NCBI GenBank assembly: GCA_015064295.1
Contig: SVSM01000006.1
Coordinates: forward strand, 1 to 61,971
Length of the DNA: 61,971 nt
DNA from: Oscillospiraceae bacterium
GTDB lineage: Bacteria > Bacillota > Clostridia > Oscillospirales > CAG-272
Direction of reading: 5' to 3'
In this document: in pieces, positions 50,093-59,080 of the stretch
Numbering within the stretch: the first letter of the stretch is position 1
How the letters are laid out: each line of letters opens with the position of its first letter
Made by a program: the position numbers and the translations under genes
The notes under the pieces: generated by a model
Told to the model about the DNA's origin: nothing
What the model saw: the letters and a program-made list of their open reading frames with translations, nothing else
Databases searched by the model: none

Positions 50093-51057
50093 CAAAAGCA
50101 TCTACCGCAAGACAGGCCGCGCCTCAGAAGCGCCGCAAGATCGTATCCCTCGATAAGAAGAAAGCGCGTGCCGGCTGGCTCTTCGTGCTGCCCTTCGTCA
50201 TCGGATTCCTCATCATCTACTTCCCGGTCATCTTTGACTCACTGAAGTACAGTGTTTGTGAGTTTGAAGCAGTGCAGGGCGGCGGTTTAAGCCTGGACTT
50301 CGTAGGCTTTAAGAACTACCAGACGGCACTGTATGAGGATGCGAACTTCGTTCAAGTTCTCATTTCGGGCATCAAGCAGCTGGTGTTTGACGTTCCCGCT
50401 ATCGTCATCTTCTCGCTGTTTATGGCAGTTCTGCTGAACAAGAAGATGTTCGGACGCGCCGCGTTCCGCGCCATCTTCTTCATTCCCGTTATCCTGTCCA
50501 CCGGTCTGATCGCCGGCATCGATGCCGACAATATCCTGAACGACTACATGGGCAGCAACGGCGGCATCGACGACGGATCCGGCCAGGCCGCCTCAGGGGC
50601 GGCGCAGATCGTATCGATGGCAGACTTCACGTGGCTCTTCCGCAATATGCAGGTCGGAACCGAGCTGCTCGACTACGTGGTTGGTATTGTAAACAACATC
50701 TACGGTATCATCAACCGTTCCGGCGTTCAGATGCTGATCTTCCTGGCCGGTCTGCAGTCGGTATCTCCTGCCATCTACGAGTCCTGCTCCATCGACGGCG
50801 CCTCGGGCTGGGAGACCTTCTGGAAGATCACCTTCCCCATGGTCAGCCCCATGATCCTGGTGAATACCATCTATACCGTGATTGACGCCTTTACGGCGGA
50901 ATCCAATACGGTCATGAAGTACATCGATAAGACGTATGAATCGTCCACCGTTGTGGCGACGTCCATGTCGTGGATGTATTTTGCCATCGTCATTCTGATG
51001 ATCGCGCTGGTATCGGCGGCACTGTCGGCCTACATCTTCTATCAGAAACGTGATTAA
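50089..51057 (+). CDS. Sugar ABC transporter permease (MalF type), pair 2
   Basis: This 322-residue permease has six helices and the EAA loop ESCSIDGASGWETFWKITFP. An insert between helices 3 and 4 (DYMGSNGGIDDGSGQAAS) is unusual. It overlaps the DUF5696-type gene by 4 nt, and forms a second permease pair with the next gene. Confidence 0.93.
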   Translation: MTKASTARQAAPQKRRKIVSLDKKKARAGWLFVLPFVIGFLIIYFPVIFDSLKYSVCEFEAVQGGGLSLDFVGFKNYQTALYEDANFVQVLISGIKQLVFDVPAIVIFSLFMAVLLNKKMFGRAAFRAIFFIPVILSTGLIAGIDADNILNDYMGSNGGIDDGSGQAASGAAQIVSMADFTWLFRNMQVGTELLDYVVGIVNNIYGIINRSGVQMLIFLAGLQSVSPAIYESCSIDGASGWETFWKITFPMVSPMILVNTIYTVIDAFTAESNTVMKYIDKTYESSTVVATSMSWMYFAIVILMIALVSAALSAYIFYQKRD

Positions 51058-51071
51058 AGGAGGGAAAGAAC

Positions 51072-52142
51072 GTGAACGCACAAACGACTGAAAACACTCC
51101 TAAGATCACAAGGGAGACAAAAAATAAGATTCGTGTTGATTTCGAAAGAACCTCCTTGTGGACGCGAATCCGACTGAAGTTCCTGACAGCGAATGCCTTT
51201 GGAAAGGCCATTTGGTTCCTGTTCCGCTTGATCCTGCTCTTTGGTATCTCCTACGTCATTCTTCAGCCCTTCTATTCCAAGATTGCCTCCTCGTTCATGA
51301 GCCGTGAGGACTTCGTGGACGTCACGGTCAAGCTGATCCCCAAGCATCCCACCCTGGACACCTATAAGGCGATCATTGAGGAATCGGGATTCTTCGAGGC
51401 TCTCTTGAACACCACCGTGCTGTCGGTCACGACGGCGCTGATCCAGACCTTCATCTGCTCGCTCATTGCTTACGGCTTTGCCAAGTATAAGTTCAAGGGC
51501 GCCAAGCTCCTGTTCGGACTGGTTCTGCTGACGATGATCGTGCCTCACGATACCCTGCACCTGTCGCTGTATATGAAGTTCCGTTACTTCGATATCGGCA
51601 TCGGAAAGTTCGGTATTCTGAGTTTCTTGGGCGGAGGGTTGATCCCCGGCCTCAAGCTGATCGACATCACCTCGATCAGTCTGATCAACAGCTACTGGCC
51701 GCTGATCCTGTTGTCGCTGGGCGGTCTTGCTTTCAAGAACGGTCTGTACATCTTCATGCTCAGACAGTTCTTCCGCGGCGTGCCGGATGAGCTGGAGGAG
51801 TCGGCCTACATCGATGGCTACGGCCCCTTCAAGACCTTCTTTAAGATCATTCTGCCCATCTCGGTACCGATGATGATCACGGTGTTCCTGTTTGCCTTCT
51901 CGTGGCAGTGGACGGATAACTTCTACGTTGATACCTTCTTCAACGACAAGGGTCCCAAGCTTCTGCCGGACATCATCATGATTCCGAAGCAGCTTGACAC
52001 GGATTACGCCGGTAAGACGCTGTTTGAAACCGCCATTCGTAATACCGCCGGTATTATGATCCTGTCGCCCCTGATCGTGGTATACCTCTTCTGCCAGAGA
52101 TATCTGGTTGAGGGTATCGAGCGCTCCGGTATCGTCGGATAA
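51072..52142 (+). CDS. Carbohydrate ABC transporter permease (MalG type), pair 2
   Basis: This 356-residue permease has an approximately 45-residue cytoplasmic N-terminal extension and the EAA loop ESAYIDGYGPFKTFFKIILP. It starts at GTG 51072 with AAAGGAGG upstream. It is the last gene of the seven-gene operon and is followed by a strong terminator. Confidence 0.93.
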   Translation: MNAQTTENTPKITRETKNKIRVDFERTSLWTRIRLKFLTANAFGKAIWFLFRLILLFGISYVILQPFYSKIASSFMSREDFVDVTVKLIPKHPTLDTYKAIIEESGFFEALLNTTVLSVTTALIQTFICSLIAYGFAKYKFKGAKLLFGLVLLTMIVPHDTLHLSLYMKFRYFDIGIGKFGILSFLGGGLIPGLKLIDITSISLINSYWPLILLSLGGLAFKNGLYIFMLRQFFRGVPDELEESAYIDGYGPFKTFFKIILPISVPMMITVFLFAFSWQWTDNFYVDTFFNDKGPKLLPDIIMIPKQLDTDYAGKTLFETAIRNTAGIMILSPLIVVYLFCQRYLVEGIERSGIVG

Positions 52143-52150
52143 GAAACAAC

Positions 52151-52188
52151 AAAAAAGAGACACCGTGTAAGCGGTGTCTCTTTTTTTG
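52151..52188 (+). terminator. Terminator of the sugar-uptake operon
   Basis: AAAAAAGAGACACCG pairs with CGGTGTCTCTTTTTT around a TGTAAG loop, followed by T7. Confidence 0.93.
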
Positions 52189-52200
52189 TACTACGAGAAA

Positions 52201-52226
52201 CCGGCCGTTGCCAAAGCAACGGCCGG
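52201..52226 (-). terminator. Terminator after the decarboxylase-like gene
   Basis: A perfect 11-bp stem CCGGCCGTTGC/GCAACGGCCGG with a CAAA loop is followed by TTTCTC on the minus strand. It lies 9 nt after the stop of the 52235 gene. Confidence 0.75.
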
Positions 52227-52234
52227 AGGAACGG

Positions 52235-53566
52235 TTATTTCTCCTTCACCACCCACAGTGTCTTCATGCCGTAGTAGGCAAAGGCGGCAAGGTGTGCCTC
52301 ATCAATTCGTTCTCCCGATACCACGATGGGAACGGCGGGAGGACAGCCGACGGTGACGGCTGCCAGGATGCGTCCGAGACAGGATGCGGCTGGCAGCTCC
52401 TCGGCATCGGCAAGGACGGCCTCACGGGGCGTCAGAACGGCCTGTGGAAGGGTGAAGACGGGAGGCGTGTCAAGAATAGGGCAACGCCGCGGAAGGGCGA
52501 TCAGGGCCTCCTCCAAGGCGTCAAGATGATGAGCAACGGCGGGGGAGAGCATCAGCGTCAGATGATCGGGGTCGGCAAACTCCGGAACGATCCCGCGATC
52601 GGACAAATAACGGGAGAGCTCGGTGCCGGTGTAGCCGTAGGCCTTGGGAGCTATCGTCAGCTTCATGGCCTCGTTTCCCACGAGGGAAAAGCCGTGAGCG
52701 ATCAGGCGATCCTTTAATCCTTCTGCCCATTCGGCGCAGGCCGCCAGCTCCCCGGGGAAGGATTCCGCAAGGGTACGGTTCAGCGCGTCAAGGGAAGCCA
52801 ACATCAGATAGGAGGGGCTGGTGGAGGCAAAGAGGGAGAGGGCCTGCTTGGCCCGCTCGCAGAAGAAGCTCGGTAAGCCCTTTGCCACCTGCAGGTAAGC
52901 ACAGCCTGTCAGGGCAGGCAGGGTTTTGTGTGCCGAATCGCAGCAGAGGTCGGCGCCCAGGTCCATGGGATGACGAGAGTGCGGGAGAAATTTGAGATAG
53001 GCTCCGTGGGCGTTGTCCACCAGCAGAAGAACCCCATGCTCATGGCAGACGTCGGCAATGGCGGCAAGGTCAACGGTGTTGCCGAGATAATCGGGGGACG
53101 TCAGGTACAGGGCCGTGACGGCGGGGTTGGCTTTTAAGGCCGTAGCCACGTCCTCGGCGGTAATGGGACAGGAAAGATAGGAGCTGCCCTTGGGGGCCAG
53201 CCAGGTGACCGCCACGTCCAAAAGGGCCACGGCACTCAAAAAGGTCTTGTGGGCGTTCCGCCCCGCCAGGACGTGAGGCGCCTCACCCCGGCTCTGGGCG
53301 TCGAGGGCGGCGAGGTAAAGCATGGCGCGGATGGCAAGAGAGGAGCCCTCGGTGGAATAGAAGGTGTGACAGCCGAAGAGGGAGCCGGCATTCTTTTCGC
53401 TTTGGGCAATGATGCCGGAGGCCTCATAGAGGGAATCGGCGCCATCGATTTCGGTAACGTCATAGGGGGCGGAGGGAGAGCCCTGTCCCTTGTGGCCGGG
53501 CATATGGAGACGGAGGGCGTCCCTTGCGGCGTAGTCCTCTAAAAACCGGCAGATGGGGGTATCCAT
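52235..53566 (-). CDS. Orn/Lys/Arg decarboxylase family PLP enzyme
   Basis: This 443-residue PLP-dependent enzyme has MPGHKGQG near the N-terminus and the cofactor lysine in CDSAHKTLPALTG, the hallmark of the Orn/Lys/Arg decarboxylase (YaaO-like) family. It lacks the receiver-like N-terminal wing of the large inducible enzymes and is the short Firmicutes form. Substrate cannot be assigned from sequence. It starts 1 nt after the maturase stop, so it is the last gene of the SCIFF transcript. Confidence 0.85.
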   Translation of the reverse strand: MDTPICRFLEDYAARDALRLHMPGHKGQGSPSAPYDVTEIDGADSLYEASGIIAQSEKNAGSLFGCHTFYSTEGSSLAIRAMLYLAALDAQSRGEAPHVLAGRNAHKTFLSAVALLDVAVTWLAPKGSSYLSCPITAEDVATALKANPAVTALYLTSPDYLGNTVDLAAIADVCHEHGVLLLVDNAHGAYLKFLPHSRHPMDLGADLCCDSAHKTLPALTGCAYLQVAKGLPSFFCERAKQALSLFASTSPSYLMLASLDALNRTLAESFPGELAACAEWAEGLKDRLIAHGFSLVGNEAMKLTIAPKAYGYTGTELSRYLSDRGIVPEFADPDHLTLMLSPAVAHHLDALEEALIALPRRCPILDTPPVFTLPQAVLTPREAVLADAEELPAASCLGRILAAVTVGCPPAVPIVVSGERIDEAHLAAFAYYGMKTLWVVKEK

Positions 53567-53567
53567 G

Positions 53568-54950
53568 TTAATTCTCGGTATCGCTCTTGGCGATCTCCAG
53601 CATAATGGCGCACTCCATGCGCTTCTTAAAGAGCTCGCAGCCGCTTTGGTAGACGCCGGTCACCGAGCCGGTGGCATGGTAGGCGTTAGCGGCACAGCCA
53701 CCCGAGCAGTAGAGCCGTGCCCAGCAATCGCGGCACTCAGGGCGGGCGTAGACGTTACAGGCGGCGAACTCGCATTGCTTTTGGGTGTTGGTGACGCCCT
53801 CGTAAATATTGCCGAGACGATAGGCCTCGTCCCCCACGAACTGATGGCAGGGATAGAGGTCGCCCCAGGGGGTAACGGCCATATATTCGGTGCCCGAGCC
53901 GCAGCCCGAGATGCGCTTGTAGATGCAGGGGCCGCCGGTCAGGTCGATCATGTAGTGATAGAAGGTGAAGGGCTTTCCCTCCCGGTGACGCTTAAGCATC
54001 AGCTCGGCCAGCTTTTCGTACTGCTCCTTCACGGTGACCAGATCCTCCGCCGTCAGCTCGCCGGGGTCGCCGGGGGCGCAAACCACCGGCTCCATGCTCA
54101 GCTCGGTAAAGCCCAGGTCCAGCATGGCCTCAATGTCTTTCAGAAAATCGGGGTTGGCGTGGGTAAAGGTGCCTCGCATATAGTAGCCCTTGCCCCCGCG
54201 GGATGCCACCAGCTTTTGGAATTTCGGCACGATGCGGTCAAAGCTGCCGTTTCCGGCGTAGTCCACGCGGAAGCGGTCGTGGATCTCCTTGCGGCCGTCA
54301 AGGCTGAGAACGACGTTGTGGCACTCGCGGTTGGCGAAGTCGATGACGTCGTCGTCGATGAGAAGGCCGTTTGTGGTGAGGGTAAAGCGGAAGTTTTTCC
54401 CCTTTTCCTTTTCGATCGAGCGGGCGTAGGCCACCAGCTGCTTGACCACCTCAAAGTTCATCAGCGGCTCGCCGCCGAAGAAATCCACCTCCAGGTTGCG
54501 GCGGGTGCCGGAGTTCTCCACCAAAAAGTCGAGAGCCCGCTTGCCCACCTCAAAGCTCATGACAGCCCGCTCGCCGTGGTATTTTCCCTGGCTGGCAAAG
54601 CAGTAGGAGCAGTTCAGGTTGCAGGTGTGGGCGATGTGGAGACAGAGGGCCTTGACGACGCCGGCCGTCTTATCCTTCAGCTGTCCTGCCATAGGCTCAA
54701 AGACGTCGGGAGCAAAGAGCTTGCCCGCCTCCTTTAAGGCGGTAATATCGTCGTAGCAGTCGGAAAGCTCCTCAGGCGTCACGTCCTCCCGATGGCCGTA
54801 CTTGGCGGTCATAGCAGCGAGGAGCTCCTCCCTTGAGGAGGTCTCGTAGAGACCGATCATATCGTAGGCCACCTCGTCCACCACGTGGATCGAGCCGGAG
54901 CAGACGTCCAGGACGATGTTGTAGCCTCCCAGTTTGTATTGATGTACCAT
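53568..54950 (-). CDS. SCIFF-peptide radical SAM maturase (thioether-forming)
   Basis: This 460-residue protein has the radical SAM cluster motif CNLNCSYCF (residues about 109-117) and a C-terminal SPASM region with many cysteines (ISGCGSGTEYMAVTPWGDLYPC, CRDCWARLYCSGGC). It matches the CteB-type maturase that installs Cys-to-Thr thioether links in SCIFF peptides. I choose ATG 54950 (AAAGGGTG upstream). The peptide gene lies directly upstream, separated by a hairpin. Confidence 0.94.
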   Translation of the reverse strand: MVHQYKLGGYNIVLDVCSGSIHVVDEVAYDMIGLYETSSREELLAAMTAKYGHREDVTPEELSDCYDDITALKEAGKLFAPDVFEPMAGQLKDKTAGVVKALCLHIAHTCNLNCSYCFASQGKYHGERAVMSFEVGKRALDFLVENSGTRRNLEVDFFGGEPLMNFEVVKQLVAYARSIEKEKGKNFRFTLTTNGLLIDDDVIDFANRECHNVVLSLDGRKEIHDRFRVDYAGNGSFDRIVPKFQKLVASRGGKGYYMRGTFTHANPDFLKDIEAMLDLGFTELSMEPVVCAPGDPGELTAEDLVTVKEQYEKLAELMLKRHREGKPFTFYHYMIDLTGGPCIYKRISGCGSGTEYMAVTPWGDLYPCHQFVGDEAYRLGNIYEGVTNTQKQCEFAACNVYARPECRDCWARLYCSGGCAANAYHATGSVTGVYQSGCELFKKRMECAIMLEIAKSDTEN

Positions 54951-54969
54951 ACGTTTCACCCTTTATACC

Positions 54970-55000
54970 GAAAAAATGCCGCCGAAAAGGCGGCATTTTT
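54970..55000 (-). terminator. Attenuating hairpin between SCIFF peptide and maturase genes
   Basis: ATGCCGCC (54976-54983) pairs with GGCGGCAT (54989-54996), with an A/T flank on both sides. It lies 14 nt after the peptide's stop codon and would let the peptide be made in excess over the enzyme. Confidence 0.8.
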
Positions 55001-55009
55001 CAGAAGAAA

Positions 55010-55159
55010 TTATTTCTTGTTCTGGCTTTCGCACTGCTGATTGGCAATGCCGCAGCTGGTCTTGCAAGCGGACTGGCAGGAAGTCTGGCATTCGCCGCAG
55101 CCGCCGTTCTTGGCGCTTGCACAGAGATTTTTGGTCTCAACGGTCTTGATACGCTTCAT
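55010..55159 (-). CDS. scfA: SCIFF ranthipeptide precursor (six cysteines in forty-five residues)
   Basis: This 49-residue peptide is not covered by long-frame predictions. It starts MKRIKTVETKNLC and contains CGECQTSCQSACKTSC, the conserved SCIFF core, then a last cysteine near the C-terminus. There are seven cysteines in all, one more than the classic six (the extra one at residue 13). The ATG has GGAGG upstream and a consensus promoter. SCIFF is nearly universal in Clostridia; its biological role is linked to quorum-type signalling in a few species. Confidence 0.95.
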   Translation of the reverse strand: MKRIKTVETKNLCASAKNGGCGECQTSCQSACKTSCGIANQQCESQNKK

Positions 55160-55190
55160 GATGACGCCTCCATTACATTGAATCTAACTC

Positions 55191-55219
55191 ATTATATCAC
55201 ATTACCGGGACAATATCAA
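55191..55219 (-). promoter_or_regulatory. Promoter of the SCIFF operon
   Basis: On the minus strand TTGATA (55219-55214) and TATAAT (55196-55191) are separated by 17 nt, about 32 nt before the start codon. Confidence 0.88.
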
Positions 55220-55256
55220 GCCCCGAACGCAAATTTTTCCGACAAGATGGGATTTT

Positions 55257-56927
55257 TTACCCTTCATTCACCGATTCCGACACCGTATCCAGGACTTGAT
55301 AGTTGGCGATCAACCGAACACCGCCGGAATAGACGTAGAGGACCTCCATGATGACGGTATGGGAGAGGGCCTCTCCCTCCCGTCGGGAGGTAAAGGGGAT
55401 CTTCAGCACCGCCCCGTAGGCGGAATCGGAAAAGACGGTGTAGTGGAGTGCCTCCACGTGGCCGAACTGAATATCGGTATGGACGTCGGCCTTGTACAGA
55501 TCCTGATAGGCGGCCTTCAGCTTGGAGAAGGCGGGGGTTTTGGCGGGCGTCATGGAGACGACGGTGTTGTAGTGGGTGGTGAGCTTGCTGATGCCGCTAT
55601 ACGTATAGGTGACGTAGGCGTGAGCAAAGGTCTTGAGGGTCAGGAGCTCCTTGTCGGGAATCGTCCCGTCATCGGAGCAGAGGAAGAAGGCCTCCCCCTC
55701 GGCAGAGCGATAAGAGCAGAGGAGCAGGGGATTGCCGTCAGCGTCGACGGCGGTGACCGAGGGCAGAGCCAGTAAGCCGCTGACCTGATAGCGAATCATA
55801 TGAGGCCGCTTTTTGGCGTATTTCGTGACGCCCTCCAGGATGGGAAGATCGACGGGCTCGCCGTCCTGGTCGGCCTCCCCCAGCGGGATGCCGTTCAGCT
55901 TGACGGTGGCGTAGTCGGGAGCCAGGACGGTCATCGTTTTGGTCAGCTCCTCGGGAAGGAGATAAAGGCCCGCCTCCGATTCAGTGAGAACCGTCTCACC
56001 GCAACGCACCTCAACGTCGGGGGTCTCAAAGAGCCCCGCCAGCGAATAACGCAGGGCTACGGCCTCGGGCCGTCCCACCTCAAAGCGTGTGAGGGCAGGA
56101 TAAGGGATCTTCGTTTCCATCACCGCCTCGCCCGAAAGGGGAACGCTGTTCACGGTTACGGCGGCACCGTAAGGCACGGTCAGGGAGAGGGCGGTGGTGT
56201 AGGAGGAGGGATAGGGGTAGTAGAGCACCCCGTCGCGGAGGGCGTCGGGCGGTAAGGACTTCCCGTCAAAGGACACCGTTACCGTTGGCTCGCCAAAGAA
56301 TCGGCCAAGGAGGTACCGCTGACAGGAATAGGTGTCGGAGAGTGCCGCCTCAAAGGCGGTCAGGGCAAAATAGGGAACCGTTTCGGCCGAGGAGGCGTCA
56401 AGGGCGGTACCGTTCACGGTCACGGAGGCCCCCTTGGGCACCTCCAGAGTCAAAGGATCGCCAAGGGCGCAGATAGGTGACAGCGCCAGCGACGCTACCT
56501 CCCAGCGAGGATACCCCGAGGGGCCGTTGCCTCGGTTGGCCAGCGTCAGGGTAAAGACGTCCTTTCCTTCAAGAAAGAGGGTATAAACAGGGCTTTCGTC
56601 GGTATAGGCGTCGGCGCGGGAGAAGGAGAGCTTTTCGGCCTTCAGGGCCTCGGCCAGCAGGTGCTTGGCGGCGGTTTCCTCCTCGTAGGGCGTGATTTCC
56701 GCTTCAAAGAAGGGGAGGGCCGCCTCGTAGAATACGGCATCGGCCGCCTCCGAGAGCCACTTCTCCACGAACCGATAGTCGGAAGCGTTTCGGAAATCCC
56801 GACGGTGAGTCACAAGGAGGCAGGTCAACAAAACCACCGCACCGACGGTGACGGCGGCAAGGGAGCAAAGAATAGCCGTGGCCGCCGTGATGCGGCGGGG
56901 ACGGGAGGCGGGAGTCGAATCGTTCAT
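55257..56927 (-). CDS. Membrane-anchored protein with repeated beta domains, function unknown
   Basis: This 556-residue protein has a short basic N-terminus, one membrane helix (about 14-40) and a large external part. Three or four segments share a pattern (LEVPKGASVTVNGTAL; LTVPYGAAVTVNSVPL; VLAPDYATVKLNGIPL), as in TcaA/YvbJ-type domains that repeat in cell-envelope proteins. The C-terminal 130 residues resemble an NTF2-like fold (FAHAYVTYTYSGISKLTTHYN). No catalytic motif is seen. It is divergent from the glycosidase gene with its own promoter. Confidence 0.7.
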   Translation of the reverse strand: MNDSTPASRPRRITAATAILCSLAAVTVGAVVLLTCLLVTHRRDFRNASDYRFVEKWLSEAADAVFYEAALPFFEAEITPYEEETAAKHLLAEALKAEKLSFSRADAYTDESPVYTLFLEGKDVFTLTLANRGNGPSGYPRWEVASLALSPICALGDPLTLEVPKGASVTVNGTALDASSAETVPYFALTAFEAALSDTYSCQRYLLGRFFGEPTVTVSFDGKSLPPDALRDGVLYYPYPSSYTTALSLTVPYGAAVTVNSVPLSGEAVMETKIPYPALTRFEVGRPEAVALRYSLAGLFETPDVEVRCGETVLTESEAGLYLLPEELTKTMTVLAPDYATVKLNGIPLGEADQDGEPVDLPILEGVTKYAKKRPHMIRYQVSGLLALPSVTAVDADGNPLLLCSYRSAEGEAFFLCSDDGTIPDKELLTLKTFAHAYVTYTYSGISKLTTHYNTVVSMTPAKTPAFSKLKAAYQDLYKADVHTDIQFGHVEALHYTVFSDSAYGAVLKIPFTSRREGEALSHTVIMEVLYVYSGGVRLIANYQVLDTVSESVNEG

Positions 56928-56998
56928 AGGAGTTCCTCTCTTCGGGAATGGCCCAGGACGTGCCTTCGGGGCCTGTCGATTCCTGTCGTTACCCTTTT

Positions 56999-57027
56999 AT
57001 TATAGCAGATTTCCTCCCTTCTGTCAA
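56999..57027 (-). promoter_or_regulatory. Promoter of the 55257 membrane protein gene
   Basis: On the minus strand TTGACA (57027-57022) and TATAAT (57004-56999) are separated by 17 nt. Confidence 0.88.
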
Positions 57028-57070
57028 TCGGCGGAGGAACCGACGCCGCAAACGGAAGGAGGGCCTCCTG

Positions 57071-57099
57071 TTGCCAAGACGGAAAAAATGTGGTATACT
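57071..57099 (+). promoter_or_regulatory. Promoter of the glycosidase gene
   Basis: TTGCCA (57071-57076) and TATACT (57094-57099) are separated by 17 nt. Confidence 0.78.
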
Positions 57100-57141
57100 A
57101 ACGGTATAAAGCCCGAAGAGGACAAAAGAAAGGAAACGGCC

Positions 57142-58887
57142 ATGACGGATTTTGAACGCCTGATCACCCCCGAAGGGGAGGAGCTCCTAAACGCCTCCGA
57201 CAGGATACCCTGGGAGGTCTATCCCCGTCCCCACCTCCGCCGCGAGTCCTTCTTATGCCTGAACGGCGCCTGGAGCTTGTCGGTCACCGACGGCGACGCC
57301 GTCCTGTTTGACGGCGCCATCCGCGTCCCCTTTCCGCCCGAATCGATGCTGTCGGGGGTGGAGACCGTCTTTCCCGAAAGGGCGACACTCTGCTATACCC
57401 GTCGCTTCTCCCTACCCGACGGCTTTTGCCGGGGACGGGTTCTTCTTCACTTCGGCGCCGTCGATCAGATGGCGCAGGTGTTCCTCAACGGCAAGCACGT
57501 TGGCTATCACGAGGGCGGCTATCAGCCCTTTACCTTCGATATTACCTCCTATTTGGAGGAAGATAACCTTCTGACCGTCAAGGTGACCGATCATCTCTCC
57601 GACCACGTCCTCCCCTACGGCAAGCAGCGCCGGGACCGGGGCGGTATGTGGTATACCCCCGTGTCGGGCATCTGGCAGACGGTGTGGCTGGAGAGCGTGG
57701 CCGAGAGCTATATTACCGCCCTGTCGGTGAAGACTGACGGCCACACCGCTACCATCAATACCCTGTGGCACGGCATCCCCGCCGACGGCACCGTGACGGT
57801 CAAGACGCCTGACGGCGTGCTGGCTGTGCCCCTTCGGGACGGTGCGGCTAGCCTGGCGGTGGATAACCCCCGCCTGTGGTCACCCGAGGATCCCTTCCTC
57901 TACGAATTTGCGGTGGACACCCCCACCGATACCGTATCCTCCTATTTTGCCTTCCGTACCCTGTCGATTGAGACGGTGGAGGGCTACCCCCGGATGTGTC
58001 TGAACGGTAAGCCCTATTTCTTCCACGGCCTTCTTGACCAAGGGTATTACAGCGACGGACTCTTTACCCCCGCCTCCCCCGAGGGCTACGAGCGGGATAT
58101 CCGGGCCATGAAGGCCCTGGGCTTCAATACCTTAAGAAAGCATATCAAGGTGGAGCCGGCCGTCTTCTATCACCTCTGCGACCGCCTCGGCATGGTGGTC
58201 TTTCAGGATATGGTCAATAACGGCGATTATGCCTTCCTCCGCGATACCGCCCTTCCCACCGTGGGACTGCGAAAGCGGGACGATACCCGAATCCATCGGG
58301 ATCCCGGGACAAGGCAGGCCTTTCTTACCCATATGGAGCAGACGGTGGAGCAGCTCCGCCACCATCCCTCCATCTGCCTGTGGACCATCTTCAACGAGGG
58401 CTGGGGACAGTTCTGCGGCACCAAGGCCTACCGAAAGCTCAAGGCACTTGACGATACCCGCTTCATCGACACCGCCTCGGGCTGGTTTGCGGGATGTGAA
58501 AGCGACCTGGACAGCCGCCACGTTTATTTCCGTAAAGTCAAATTAAAGGCAGGGGATAAGCCCCTGTACCTGTCGGAGTTCGGCGGCTACGCCTACAAGC
58601 CGGAGGGCCACGTCTTTAACCCCCAAAAGACCTACGGCTACGGCAGCCAAAAGACTCGCGAGGATCTTGTAGCGGCCCTCACCCGCCTCTACCGGGAGGA
58701 GATCCTGCCCCTGATTCCGAAGGGCCTGTGCGCCGCCGTGTATACCCAGGTCTCCGACGTGGAGGACGAGGTCAACGGCCTGCTGTCCTATGACCGAAGG
58801 GTGCAAAAGGTGACAGCCGATGAGCTTTTCGCCCTGTCCGAGACGCTATGTGCAGCGATCAACGCTCCCGCAACCGAATCAAAATAA
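57142..58887 (+). CDS. Glycoside hydrolase family 2 enzyme (beta-galactosidase/glucuronidase-like)
   Basis: This 581-residue cytoplasmic enzyme (no signal peptide) has the family 2 order: a sugar-binding jelly roll (about 35-180), an Ig-like domain (about 185-275) and a TIM barrel. The acid/base glutamate is in WTIFNEGWGQF and the nucleophile glutamate in LYLSEFGGYAYK. I place the start at ATG 57142, with GAAAGGAAA upstream. It may act on sugars imported by the nearby ABC system. Specificity is not determined. Confidence 0.9.
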   Translation: MTDFERLITPEGEELLNASDRIPWEVYPRPHLRRESFLCLNGAWSLSVTDGDAVLFDGAIRVPFPPESMLSGVETVFPERATLCYTRRFSLPDGFCRGRVLLHFGAVDQMAQVFLNGKHVGYHEGGYQPFTFDITSYLEEDNLLTVKVTDHLSDHVLPYGKQRRDRGGMWYTPVSGIWQTVWLESVAESYITALSVKTDGHTATINTLWHGIPADGTVTVKTPDGVLAVPLRDGAASLAVDNPRLWSPEDPFLYEFAVDTPTDTVSSYFAFRTLSIETVEGYPRMCLNGKPYFFHGLLDQGYYSDGLFTPASPEGYERDIRAMKALGFNTLRKHIKVEPAVFYHLCDRLGMVVFQDMVNNGDYAFLRDTALPTVGLRKRDDTRIHRDPGTRQAFLTHMEQTVEQLRHHPSICLWTIFNEGWGQFCGTKAYRKLKALDDTRFIDTASGWFAGCESDLDSRHVYFRKVKLKAGDKPLYLSEFGGYAYKPEGHVFNPQKTYGYGSQKTREDLVAALTRLYREEILPLIPKGLCAAVYTQVSDVEDEVNGLLSYDRRVQKVTADELFALSETLCAAINAPATESK

Positions 58888-58891
58888 GGCT

Positions 58892-58931
58892 AAAACAGGA
58901 AGGAGAACCCAAGGGTCCTCCTTCCTGTTTG
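58892..58931 (+). terminator. Terminator after the family 2 glycosidase
   Basis: AAACAGGAAGGA pairs with TCCTTCCTGTTT across a short loop. It starts 5 nt after the stop codon. Confidence 0.85.
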
Positions 58932-59009
58932 TGTATCCACCTGTACCCCTTGCGAACGACCTGTCCGTGTGCCGCTTCTTTCCACGTCGAAAAAATTTTC
59001 TCTCCCCCC

Positions 59010-59067
59010 TTGACAAGTGCTCTGCCCTATGGTATACTATATTTAACAATTAGGTTAAATGTTAAAT
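59010..59067 (+). promoter_or_regulatory. Promoter and likely SdpR operator of sdpR-sdpI
   Basis: TTGACA (59010-59015) and TATACT (59033-59038) are separated by 17 nt. Just downstream ATTTAAC (59041-59047) and GTTAAAT (59061-59067) form an inverted repeat, with a further GTTAAAT between them, a likely autoregulatory site. Confidence 0.82.
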
Positions 59068-59080
59068 AAAGGAGGACGAC

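Noticed and set aside
47513-50101. Minus-strand open frame of 862 codons opposite the DUF5696-type gene
   Set aside because: Same pattern: a shadow of a GC-rich gene with no recognisable protein features.
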